NCBI GenBank assembly: GCA_027489335.1
Contig: JAIXZX010000013.1
Location: 180,475-244,474 of the forward strand
DNA length: 64,000 nucleotides
Direction: 5' to 3'
Origin: Caulobacteraceae bacterium
Lineage (GTDB): Bacteria > Pseudomonadota > Alphaproteobacteria > Caulobacterales > Caulobacteraceae
Shown: in pieces, positions 26,696 through 34,884 of the stretch
Position numbering within the stretch: the first letter of the stretch is position 1
Layout of the letters: every line of letters begins with the position of its first letter
Translations under genes and position numbers: made by a program
Notes under the pieces: generated by a model
The model's input: only the letters and a program-made list of their open reading frames with translations
The model's database searches: none
What the model was told of the DNA's origin: nothing

Positions 26696-28029
26696 GCGGC
26701 GACGCCTTCAAGAATGTGGGACAGGGCGCCGAACGAGTCCTCAAGGCTGGTGGCCTCGTCCTGGTCCTGGCTGAGGAACCCTTCGAGCGCCGGGTTGAGC
26801 GCGATCGCCTGGTCCACCTGCGGGTCGGAGCCGGGCCGGTAGGCGCCGATGCGGATCAGCTCCTCCATGTTCGCGTAGGCAGAAAGCGCCTGACGCGCCG
26901 CGGTGACGATCTGGCGTTCGTGTGGCTGATGACAGCCCGGCATGGTCCGGCTGATGGACTTCAGCACATTGATGGCCGGGAAGCGGCCGCGCTCGGCGAT
27001 GGCTCGCTCCATGACGATGTGGCCATCGAGAATCCCGCGCACGGCGTCGGCGATGGGTTCATTATGGTCGTCCCCATCCACCAGTACGGTGAAAAGCCCC
27101 GTGATCGGCCCGGCTCGCGTGCCGTCCGGACGGATGGGGCCAGGGCCGGCCCGCTCCAACAGCTTGGGCAGCTCGGTGAAGACGGTGGGCGTATAGCCCT
27201 TGGTGGTCGGCGGCTCGCCAGCGGCCAGGCCAATCTCACGCTGGGCCATGGCGAAGCGGGTGACGGAGTCCATCAGGCACAGGACCTCCATGTCCTGGTC
27301 ACGCATGAACTCGGCGATGGCGAGCGTCATATAGGCCGCCTGGCGACGCTTCAGGGCCGGCTCATCGGAGGTGGCGACCACGACGATGGCCCGGCGCAGG
27401 CCCTCTTCGCCCAGGGTCTCCTCGATGAATTCGCGAACTTCCCGGCCCCGTTCGCCGATCAGGCCAACGACCACCGCGTCGCAGTCGGCGTTGCGGGCGA
27501 GCATGGAGAGCAGCACGGACTTGCCCACGCCAGATCCGGCGAAGACCCCCAGGCGCTGGCCGCGGCAGCAGGTGGTGAAGACATTCATGGCCCGGACGCC
27601 CAGGTCCAGGCGGGCGCCGACGCGGTCGCGGGCGTGGGCCGGCGGGGGCGGCGCGCGCAGGGGATAGGCCGCGAGTCCCTGGGGCAGCGGTCCCTTCCCA
27701 TCGATGGGCTCGCCAAAGGCGTCGATGATCCGGCCAAGCCAGGCCTTGGTGGGACGCACCGCCGAGCCGCCGGGTTCGATACGGATTTCAGCGCCGGGCG
27801 CGACGCCTTCGACCGCGCCGAAGGGCATCAGCAGGGCGCGGGCGTCGCGGAAGCCGACCACCTCGGCCGGCAGGGGCGGGGCGCCCAGTCGCTCGATCTC
27901 AGCCCGCGCGCCGACAGCCAGCCGCGTCACGCCGCCCCGGGCTTCGATAAGCAGCCCGTTGACGGCGGCCACACGGCCAGAGACGGAAAGTGGATCGATA
28001 CGCTCGACGGCGGCGACGAGACTGCGCAA
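26692..28029 (-). CDS. fliI: FliI, flagellum-specific export ATPase
   Basis: A 445-residue ATPase of the F1-beta-like type III secretion family. Walker A is [10 protein letters not shown], Walker B lies in [37 protein letters not shown], and the [16 protein letters not shown] block is conserved in the family. It energises export of flagellar parts together with FliH and FliJ. No ATG is available near the start of homology: TTG 28029 is the best candidate, with an in-frame stop nine codons upstream limiting the choice. It heads a fliI-fliJ-GH10 transcript. Confidence 0.94.
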   Translation of the reverse strand: MRSLVAAVERIDPLSVSGRVAAVNGLLIEARGGVTRLAVGARAEIERLGAPPLPAEVVGFRDARALLMPFGAVEGVAPGAEIRIEPGGSAVRPTKAWLGRIIDAFGEPIDGKGPLPQGLAAYPLRAPPPPAHARDRVGARLDLGVRAMNVFTTCCRGQRLGVFAGSGVGKSVLLSMLARNADCDAVVVGLIGERGREVREFIEETLGEEGLRRAIVVVATSDEPALKRRQAAYMTLAIAEFMRDQDMEVLCLMDSVTRFAMAQREIGLAAGEPPTTKGYTPTVFTELPKLLERAGPGPIRPDGTRAGPITGLFTVLVDGDDHNEPIADAVRGILDGHIVMERAIAERGRFPAINVLKSISRTMPGCHQPHERQIVTAARQALSAYANMEELIRIGAYRPGSDPQVDQAIALNPALEGFLSQDQDEATSLEDSFGALSHILEGVAA

Positions 28030-28121
28030 AGGCCGGGCCCCCGGAAATCACTGATCTCCAGGGTCGCTCCGCAGGCTTAATCCCAGGTGAAGATTCGTAA
28101 ACGAACCCGGGGTCAGGCCCC

Positions 28122-29264
28122 TCAGCGCAGAGCCTTGGCCAGCCCCAGGGCCTCCCGGGGGTGGCGGGCGGCCAGTCTGGCCGCCGCCAGCGGCCGCCGC
28201 AGCGCCGCCCGTGCGACCATGGGCCGCGCCAGCCTCGCCGCCATGGGGCGGGCGTTGCGGGAGATGGCGCCCCGGCCGAGATAGGCCGCCGCCGCCATCA
28301 GGGCGAGGGCGCCGAGGCCCACAGTCACGCCAGGGTGCTGCTGAGCCTTGGTGTAGACGCTGAACCGGCGGCCGCCATAGGCGTCGGTGCGCACCTGGCC
28401 ATCCTTGCCGGCCGCGTAGAGGTTATCCCCCGGGACCTTGGCGCCTTTCCGCTTGGCCAGCTTCGGCATGACGGCGGCGAACAGGGCGTCCGCCACTCGG
28501 GGCGCGCCGCCGCCCAGCAGCGCCATCGGGCGCCCGCCGGAGCCGATCGTCACATGCCGCGTGGGATGCTGGGCGGCGTGCAGGATGGCGTCAGCCACCA
28601 CCTCTGGCGCATAGACCGGCGGCGGCACCCGGGGCGCCTTGTCCATGTAGTTGCGGGCATGATCCGGGAACGGGGTGGAGATGCTGCTGGGCTTGATCAG
28701 GGTGACGCTGATCGGCGCCTTTTCCCGGGCAAGCTCCATGCGCAGGGCGTCAGTGAAGCCCTTCACCGCGTGCTTGGACGCCGAATAGGCACCGAGCAGC
28801 GGCACAGCCACATCGGACAGGACCGAGCCCAGATTTATGATCGCGCCCCCTGTCTTGCGCCCCTTGAGGTGCTTGACCGCCTCCAAGGAGCCGTTGACCA
28901 CGCCGAAGTAGTTGGTCCGGAACAGGCGCTCGTGATCTTCCAGCGGCACGGCCTCCAGATCGCCATAGAGGCCGACGCCGGCGTCGTTGATCCAGGTGTC
29001 GAAGCCGCCGAAGCGCGCGATGGCGGCCCGGGCGATCGCCTCAACCTGAGCGGGATCGCCGACATCACCGGCCACCGCATGAGCCCGGCCGCCGGCGGCG
29101 TTGATTTCATCGGCGACAGCCTTGAGGGCGTCTTCATTGCGCGACGCCAGAACCACCGCCGCACCAGCCTTGGCCGCGCGCTTGGCGGTCGCCAGACCAA
29201 TCCCCGACGAAGCCCCCGTGATGACGATCACCTGCTCTGACAGGGGTTTCAGCTTGACGGTCAT
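28122..29264 (-). CDS. SDR-family oxidoreductase with C-terminal membrane segment
   Basis: A 380-residue protein. The first ~250 residues are a classical short-chain dehydrogenase: TGASSGIGLATA (NAD(P) binding), NDAGVGLYGD, and the catalytic Ser...YSASK pair in LGSVLSDVAVPLLGAYSASKHAVKG. The C-terminal ~100 residues are extra: one hydrophobic helix (VTVGLGALALMAAAAYLG, ~315-332) followed by an Ala/Arg-rich basic tail. This longer type is common in soil bacteria and is usually annotated only as SDR. Substrate unknown. It is divergent from ctrA across 320 bp. Confidence 0.87.
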   Translation of the reverse strand: MTVKLKPLSEQVIVITGASSGIGLATAKRAAKAGAAVVLASRNEDALKAVADEINAAGGRAHAVAGDVGDPAQVEAIARAAIARFGGFDTWINDAGVGLYGDLEAVPLEDHERLFRTNYFGVVNGSLEAVKHLKGRKTGGAIINLGSVLSDVAVPLLGAYSASKHAVKGFTDALRMELAREKAPISVTLIKPSSISTPFPDHARNYMDKAPRVPPPVYAPEVVADAILHAAQHPTRHVTIGSGGRPMALLGGGAPRVADALFAAVMPKLAKRKGAKVPGDNLYAAGKDGQVRTDAYGGRRFSVYTKAQQHPGVTVGLGALALMAAAAYLGRGAISRNARPMAARLARPMVARAALRRPLAAARLAARHPREALGLAKALR

Positions 29265-29384
29265 GGGGCGTCCTTATGGTGGCGAGGGGTCAGCGGGCTA
29301 GCCCTGCAAACGGTCTGGCAGCCTGGCCGTTCCCTCATTTCCCGCGCCGCCGCCCGACCCCCGCTTCGGCGCCGGCGTCCAATC

Positions 29385-29580
29385 ACAAAAGATTCAACTG
29401 GACTGCGACTCGCCGCCGCGCGCCGGCCCTTGCCGCTGATTCTCAAATCGGATTAACGAATTGGTCAGAGGCCCTTCAATATTAACCGGTCTTAAATTAA
29501 CTCACCGGCAAGATTACCGGGAGGGGCTTGGACGGTTTCCGAAACGGGGACATCCAAGCTGCGCTGTCGTTCGAGGAGGG
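29385..29580 (+). promoter_or_regulatory. ctrA control region: three GANTC sites and clustered TTAA boxes
   Basis: This fills the 320-bp gap between the SDR gene and ctrA. GANTC (CcrM methylation) sites are at 29391-29395, 29407-29411 and 29438-29442. TTAA boxes are at 29453, 29482, 29492 and 29497; 29482-29496 reads TTAA-N7-TAAA, one base from a full CtrA box. Caulobacter ctrA has a methylation-sensitive, GcrA-activated P1 and a CtrA-activated P2; the order here, GANTC first and TTAA boxes nearer the gene, fits that plan. A GAGGAGG ribosome site precedes the ATG. Confidence 0.75.
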
Positions 29581-29584
29581 ACTG

Positions 29585-30280
29585 ATGCGCGTTCTATTGA
29601 TTGAGGATGACAGCGCCACGGCGCAGAGCATCGAACTGATGCTGAAGTCAGAAGGCTTCAACGTCTATACGACCGACCTGGGTGAGGAAGGCGTCGATCT
29701 GGGCAAGATCTACGACTACGATCTCATCCTGCTCGATCTTAATCTGCCCGACATGAGCGGCATGGATGTGCTGCGCACCCTGCGGGTCGGCAAGATCAAC
29801 ACCCCGGTCATGATCCTGTCCGGGTCCGCCGAGATCGACACCAAGGTGAAAACCTTCGGGGCCGGCGGCGACGACTACATGACCAAGCCTTTCCACAAGG
29901 ACGAGCTGATCGCCCGCATCCATGCGGTGGTCCGGCGCTCCAAGGGCCACGCCCAGTCGGTCATCCGTACCGGCGACATCGTGGTGAACCTGGACGCCAA
30001 GACCGTCGAGGTGAACGGCGCGCGGGTCCACCTGACCGGCAAGGAATATCAGATGCTTGAGCTGCTCTCCCTGCGCAAAGGGACGACGCTCACCAAGGAA
30101 ATGTTCCTGAACCACCTCTATGGCGGCATGGACGAGCCCGAGCTGAAGATCATCGACGTCTTCATCTGCAAGCTGCGCAAGAAGCTGGCCGCGGCCGCCG
30201 AGGGCAAGCACCACATCGAAACCGTCTGGGGCCGCGGCTATGTGCTGCGCGATCCCCAGGAGTCCGCCGTCGCCGCCTGA
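29585..30280 (+). CDS. ctrA: CtrA, master cell-cycle response regulator
   Basis: A 231-residue OmpR-type response regulator, almost identical to Caulobacter CtrA as I recall it. The receiver domain starts [14 protein letters not shown], the phosphorylated Asp51 lies in [13 protein letters not shown], and the Lys in [10 protein letters not shown]. The winged-helix domain has [25 protein letters not shown] and [13 protein letters not shown]. The C-terminus ends Ala-Ala, the feature ClpXP needs for cell-cycle destruction. CtrA binds TTAA-N7-TTAA sites, blocks replication initiation and switches on flagellar, pilus and division genes, including the fliF operon in Caulobacter. ATG 29585 follows a good GAGGAGG. 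Confidence 0.98.
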   Translation: MRVLLIEDDSATAQSIELMLKSEGFNVYTTDLGEEGVDLGKIYDYDLILLDLNLPDMSGMDVLRTLRVGKINTPVMILSGSAEIDTKVKTFGAGGDDYMTKPFHKDELIARIHAVVRRSKGHAQSVIRTGDIVVNLDAKTVEVNGARVHLTGKEYQMLELLSLRKGTTLTKEMFLNHLYGGMDEPELKIIDVFICKLRKKLAAAAEGKHHIETVWGRGYVLRDPQESAVAA

Positions 30281-30312
30281 CGACGTCGTCCGTCCAGACC
30301 TGATCAAGACAG

Positions 30313-30343
30313 AACGCCCGCCGCTCCTTCCGGCGGGCGTTTC
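30313..30343 (+). terminator. Intrinsic terminator after ctrA
   Basis: Perfect 11-bp stem AACGCCCGCCG (30313-30323) with CGGCGGGCGTT (30331-30341) around a CTCCTTC loop, followed by TCTG. The T-run is short. Confidence 0.75.
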
Positions 30344-30436
30344 TGCGTCCGCGACCGCCTGTCAGGCGAGCGGCGATAGCCAGTCACACAAAACAGGCTA
30401 GGTTCCCCCGCAAGAACAAGACGGGGAGGACAAGCC

Positions 30437-32830
30437 ATGGAACGGACGATCGCGCTGGTGGTCTGCCTGATCCTCGGGGCCGTGATCGGCTGGTTCGGGG
30501 AACAGGCTCCTCGCGCCCTGAGCCCCGACGCGCCGGCGGAAGTCTTCTCCGCGGGCCGGGCCCTGGCCGACATCGAGATCATCGCCCGCGAGCCCCACCC
30601 CACCGGCAGTCGCGCCAATTTCGCCGTCCGGGAGCACCTCGTCGAACGGATGACAGCCCTGGGCCTCTCCCCCCAGGTGACGGTCGCCCGTCCGGTCTGG
30701 ACGCGAGAGATCGCGGGGAAGCCCTATGTCACGGGCGCCCGTATCGAAAACCTGACCGGGGTCCTGCCGGGCCGGGATCGCACGGCGCCGGCCTTGGCCC
30801 TGATGGCCCACTATGACAGCGTGCCGCGATCGCCAGGGGCCGGGGATGACGCCACGGGCGTAGCCGCCATCCTTGAGATCATCGGTGTCCTTCGCGCCCG
30901 GGGTCAGCCCGAGCGGGACGTGATCGTGATCTTCACAGACGGGGAAGAAATCGGTCTGCTGGGGGCCAGGGCGTACTTCGAACAGCCCGGCGCGGCTGAA
31001 CGGATCGGCCTGCTGATCAATCTGGAGGCCCGCGGCTCGGCCGGACGGGTCAACATGTTCCAGACCGGCGTCAATGGCGGCCCGACCATCGACCTCTACG
31101 CCCGGGTGTCTCCGAGATCGCCGTCCAACTCCCTGGCGAGCTTCGCCTATGAGCAGATGCCCAACGACACGGACTTCACGGTTCCGAGGGATCTGGGGGT
31201 GGCCGGGCTCAACTACGCCTTCGCCGGCCGGCAGTTCGATTATCATAGTCCCACCGCGGGCGTAGAGACCCTGTCCCCCGGCTCGGTCCAGGACATCGGC
31301 GACCACGCCCTGGCCGCCACGATCGCCGCGGCCTATTCCGACACCCTGCCCGGGCAGGGGCCAGACCGCGTCTATGCCCCCCTGCCCGGCGGCAAGATCG
31401 TCGCCTATGAGCCGTCCCTGGGATGGGGCCTGCTGGCGGGCGCGGCTCTATTGCTGATCCTGGGCGCCTTCCGCGCCCGCAGGGCGGGCCAGGAGATCCG
31501 CATTCTGGATGTCGCTCAGGGCGCTCTGGCGGGGGTCTATGTCCTGCTGGCGGGCGCCGTGGTCCTGCGCTTCGCCCGACAGGCGACTGGGGTGGGATTC
31601 GGCTATCTGGAGCAACGGGAACTGCTCGCCCAGGCGGCGCGGTTCGAGGTGGTGGTCATCCTGCTGGCGCTGGGCGTCGTCCTGCTGGCGGCCGCAGCCC
31701 TGGCCAAGGGCGGCATGCGGGCGACCACCGCGCTAATGGCCGTCGGCGCGGGGCTCGGCTGTCAGATCGGCGGGTGGGACCTGCCGGCGCTCGCCCTGGG
31801 GCTTGTCGCAGGCCTCGTCGCCCTGATCACCTTCGGCCGTCCAGCCCAGCGCAGCGCGAGCTGGATCGGCCTGCTGGCCATGGGCCTGACCGGCGGCCTC
31901 GCCCTTCAGGCGACCGTCCCGACCACCGCCTTCCTCATCACCTGGCCGCTGCTGCTGGCCTGCCTTGGGGCCGCGCTCACCAGCCTGGGCGCCGCCCGCG
32001 CCCTGCCCCTGCGGGTATCCCTGATTTTGCTGGGCGGCGTCGGTCTGGGCTGGCTCGGTTTCGCCATCCACGCCGTCTATGTGAACCTCGACATGGTCGA
32101 GCTTCTGGCGATCCTGGCCTGGCTGGCGGCCTTTGTGCTTTGGCCCTTCGCCCACCCGAAGATGGGCGGCGCCGGACGCATCACCGCCCTGCTGGTCCTG
32201 GGGGCGGGGTTCCTGCTGCTGGCCGTGGTGCGGTTCGATCCGCCTTGGTCGTCGCGATACCCGCAGGCGACCATGGCGCAATATCTGGTTGATCAGACAG
32301 CGGGCCAGGCGCACCGGCTGGAGGCCGCGCCCCACCTGACCGAGTGGAGCCGCCGCCTTCTGTCTCCCGATGGGAAGGCGATCGGTCCGGTTGACGCCAG
32401 CCCGGTCTGGCGACGGCCGGTCCAGGGGGCCGCGGCGGCGATGCTCGACCTGCCCGCCCCACGTTTTGATCTGGACGCTGGCGGCGGCCGGCAGGTCCTG
32501 TCGGCGACACCGCCGGCCGGCGCCGTCACCCTGATCCTGGAGCTTCGCAGCACCGCCCCGATTGAGGATGTCCGCCTGAACGGCCGGCCGGTCGACCTTC
32601 TGGCGACGCCGGGCCAGTGGTCTCAACTGCGCTGGAGCGCCGATCCTCAGCCCGTCCAGGTCAGCTTCAGCCCCCAGGCCGCCTCTGGGACTGTGGAGAT
32701 CAGATATGGGGCGATTACGCCGTCCTGGCCGCTCGGGGCGACGCCCCCGCCGCCGCGCCCGGACGATGTGATGGCCTTTGACAGCGGCGATTCCACGATC
32801 GTGAAGGGCGAGACATCACTGAACTGGTAA
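30437..32830 (+). CDS. M28-family zinc peptidase fused to a multi-helix membrane domain
   Basis: A 797-residue protein. An N-terminal anchor (~4-22) precedes an M28 aminopeptidase domain with all metal ligands visible: MAHYDSVPRSPGAGDDATG, FTDGEEIGLLGA, NLEARG and FDYHSPTA. From residue ~328 on there are about nine hydrophobic helices, then a ~190-residue soluble C-terminal part. This arrangement resembles eukaryotic ER metallopeptidase ERMP1 and its bacterial relatives. The peptidase domain should face the periplasm. The substrate is unknown. It is preceded by a GGGGAGG ribosome site and follows the ctrA terminator. Confidence 0.87.
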   Translation: MERTIALVVCLILGAVIGWFGEQAPRALSPDAPAEVFSAGRALADIEIIAREPHPTGSRANFAVREHLVERMTALGLSPQVTVARPVWTREIAGKPYVTGARIENLTGVLPGRDRTAPALALMAHYDSVPRSPGAGDDATGVAAILEIIGVLRARGQPERDVIVIFTDGEEIGLLGARAYFEQPGAAERIGLLINLEARGSAGRVNMFQTGVNGGPTIDLYARVSPRSPSNSLASFAYEQMPNDTDFTVPRDLGVAGLNYAFAGRQFDYHSPTAGVETLSPGSVQDIGDHALAATIAAAYSDTLPGQGPDRVYAPLPGGKIVAYEPSLGWGLLAGAALLLILGAFRARRAGQEIRILDVAQGALAGVYVLLAGAVVLRFARQATGVGFGYLEQRELLAQAARFEVVVILLALGVVLLAAAALAKGGMRATTALMAVGAGLGCQIGGWDLPALALGLVAGLVALITFGRPAQRSASWIGLLAMGLTGGLALQATVPTTAFLITWPLLLACLGAALTSLGAARALPLRVSLILLGGVGLGWLGFAIHAVYVNLDMVELLAILAWLAAFVLWPFAHPKMGGAGRITALLVLGAGFLLLAVVRFDPPWSSRYPQATMAQYLVDQTAGQAHRLEAAPHLTEWSRRLLSPDGKAIGPVDASPVWRRPVQGAAAAMLDLPAPRFDLDAGGGRQVLSATPPAGAVTLILELRSTAPIEDVRLNGRPVDLLATPGQWSQLRWSADPQPVQVSFSPQAASGTVEIRYGAITPSWPLGATPPPPRPDDVMAFDSGDSTIVKGETSLNW

Positions 32831-32873
32831 GGCTTTGCTTGGCTCGACGGCCGGCCTCGGCTATCCCAGGGCC

Positions 32874-33230
32874 ATGAGCAGACCCGACGTGGTGATCTAT
32901 CACAACCCCGCCTGCGGAACCTCGCGCAACACCCTTGCCCTGCTGCGGGAGAAGGGGGTCGAACCGACCGTCGTCGAATATCTGAAGGTCGGCTGGACGA
33001 AGGATCAACTCCAGGAGCTTGTGGATCGTTCCGGCGCCACCGCCCGCGAACTGCTGCGCGAGCGTGGCACCCAGGCCGCCGAACTGGGTCTGACGGATCC
33101 TGCGACCTCAGACGAGGCCATCCTGGCGGCGATGATCCTTGACCCGATCCTGGTCAACCGACCGATCGTCGTGACGGACAAAGGGGTTGCTCTTTGCCGT
33201 CCGCCCGAACGCGCGCTGGACCTGCTGTGA
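32874..33230 (+). CDS. arsC: ArsC-family arsenate reductase-like protein (glutaredoxin-dependent type)
   Basis: A 118-residue thioredoxin-fold protein. IYHNPACGTSRNTLALL carries the catalytic Cys14, and later blocks VVEYLKVGWTKDQL and DPILVNRPIVVTDKG agree with ArsC. It is expected to reduce arsenate to arsenite with glutathione/glutaredoxin. There is no arsenite pump or ArsR nearby, so it may be the house-keeping ArsC-like protein seen alone in many proteobacteria. ATG 32874 is chosen because homology starts there. It follows the M28 gene by 43 bp. Confidence 0.88.
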   Translation: MSRPDVVIYHNPACGTSRNTLALLREKGVEPTVVEYLKVGWTKDQLQELVDRSGATARELLRERGTQAAELGLTDPATSDEAILAAMILDPILVNRPIVVTDKGVALCRPPERALDLL

Positions 33231-33323
33231 ACAGACTCATCCCTGAGGCGACCGGGTTCCCCCGTAGCGCGCCAGGGGGCGACAAATCGACTATTCTCCC
33301 TAAAGTTACCAACGGTTAACCGC

Positions 33324-34790
33324 ATGACCCGACTCTGGCATGGCCTACCACTTGCTGTATCTCGTCGTGTCAGGTCTTGGGTGACCCAGACTGTGGCGTC
33401 GTTGGAATCCGGGGGCACGATGCAAGAGTTCGATCCAAGACGGCCGACCCTTCGATATGCGCCCCGCCTGATGGTGGGCGTCGGTGGTATTTGCGCCCTG
33501 GCGCTGGGCTGGAAGCTGACGGCGGCCGAAGCCACCGCGCCGACCCCGCCCCTTCTGGACTCCGCCGCGATCAGCGCCCTGCAGCATGAGGCCTTCGCCC
33601 AGGCCGAGGCCCTTCCCGGCTTCGCCCGTCCCGAGAGCGTGGCCGTCAAGGTTCTGCCCGGTGACACCCTTGAAGCCGCCGTGGCCCGGACCGGCGTGTC
33701 GGCCGAAGAGGCCCGCCAGGCGGTCCGCACCCTGGGCGAGGCCATGGACACCGTCCACATCAAGGCCGGCATGACCTTCGACGCCGCCATCGCCCGTCCC
33801 GACGGCGAGGCCGGCCAGGCTCGGCTGATCGGCCTGTCCCTGCGCACCGGCCCGGCCACCGCCGTGACCCTGTCGCGCACCTTCGACGGCGCCCTGCGTC
33901 TGCGGGAGATGGAAGAGGCGATCCGCAACGAGACTACGGTCGCGCAAGGCGAAATCCACGGCTCGCTCTATGAAAGCGCCGCCAAGCTGGGCGCCACCTC
34001 GTCGGTGACATCCAAGGTGGTCAAGCTGTTCGCCCACAAGCTGGACTTCCAGCGGGACATCAAGGCCGGCGACGAGTTCAAGCTGGTGTTCGAACGGCGG
34101 GTGACGGAAAGCGGCCGCGTGGTCGAGACTGGCGAGCTGGAATACGCCGAGGTCAAGGGCGTCAAATTCTATCGCTTCGAGCGCAATAACGGCGACGTCG
34201 ACTACTTCGATGAGACCGGCAAGAACATCCGCGGCTTCCTGCTGCGCACCCCCGTGGACGGGGCCCGCATCACGTCGAACTTCGGCCCCCGCCGCCACCC
34301 GGTGCTGGGCTTCCGCCGCAGCCACCAGGGCGTCGATTTCGGCGCCGGCACCGGCACGCCGATCCTGTCGGCCGGCGACGGGGTGATCGTCGAGGCCCGC
34401 CGCTGGGGCGGCTATGGCAACTGGGTGCGCGTGCGCCATGCCGATGGCTGGGAGACCGGCTACGCCCACGCCTCGCGCTTCGCCAAGGGCATCCGCGCAG
34501 GCATGCGGGTCAAGCAGGGGCAGGTGATCGCCTATGTGGGCTCCACCGGCATGTCCACCGGCCCGCACCTGCACTACGAGGTCTGGAAGAACGGTCAGCG
34601 GGTCAACCCGATCGGCGCCAAGGTGCCCCAGGGCACGATCCTCACCGGCGGCGAGCTGGCGGCGTTCAAGGCCAAGAAGAGCCGGATCGACACCCTTCTG
34701 GCCAGCTCCGGCCCGGCCAAGGGCGATGCGGCGGTCAAGCTGGCGGCCGCCGAGATCGACACCGTGGCCCTGGCGGACCTGCGCCGCTGA
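33324..34790 (+). CDS. M23-family (LytM-type) peptidoglycan endopeptidase
   Basis: A 488-residue envelope protein with one transmembrane anchor (~48-66), a LysM/OapA-like N-terminal region (SVAVKVLPGDTLEAAVARTGVS) and a C-terminal M23 domain. Zinc and catalytic residues are present: SHQGVDFGAGTGTPI (H...D) and TGPHLHYEVWKNG (HxH). An intact set suggests an active cell-wall endopeptidase rather than a LytM activator such as EnvC. Two starts are possible, ATG 33324 and ATG 33421; the longer one keeps the RVRSW block before the anchor that I recall from other alphaproteobacterial members. A TTAC-N7-TAAC site and GANTC sites lie around the start. Confidence 0.88.
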   Translation: MTRLWHGLPLAVSRRVRSWVTQTVASLESGGTMQEFDPRRPTLRYAPRLMVGVGGICALALGWKLTAAEATAPTPPLLDSAAISALQHEAFAQAEALPGFARPESVAVKVLPGDTLEAAVARTGVSAEEARQAVRTLGEAMDTVHIKAGMTFDAAIARPDGEAGQARLIGLSLRTGPATAVTLSRTFDGALRLREMEEAIRNETTVAQGEIHGSLYESAAKLGATSSVTSKVVKLFAHKLDFQRDIKAGDEFKLVFERRVTESGRVVETGELEYAEVKGVKFYRFERNNGDVDYFDETGKNIRGFLLRTPVDGARITSNFGPRRHPVLGFRRSHQGVDFGAGTGTPILSAGDGVIVEARRWGGYGNWVRVRHADGWETGYAHASRFAKGIRAGMRVKQGQVIAYVGSTGMSTGPHLHYEVWKNGQRVNPIGAKVPQGTILTGGELAAFKAKKSRIDTLLASSGPAKGDAAVKLAAAEIDTVALADLRR

Positions 34791-34852
34791 TCGACCGGCC
34801 AGACTGACCTTGCGTCAGGGTTTCGCCGGACGCGCCTGGGGCCTAAGCTGAA

Positions 34853-34870
34853 GTGACGAGCGAACGTCAC
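34853..34870 (+). promoter_or_regulatory. Inverted repeat, likely operator of the double TetR gene
   Basis: GTGACG-AGCGAA-CGTCAC is a perfect 6-6-6 inverted repeat ending 14 bp before the GTG start of the TetR gene. Size and place suit autoregulation by a TetR-type repressor. Confidence 0.55.
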
Positions 34871-34884
34871 CACTCGGAGGCCCC

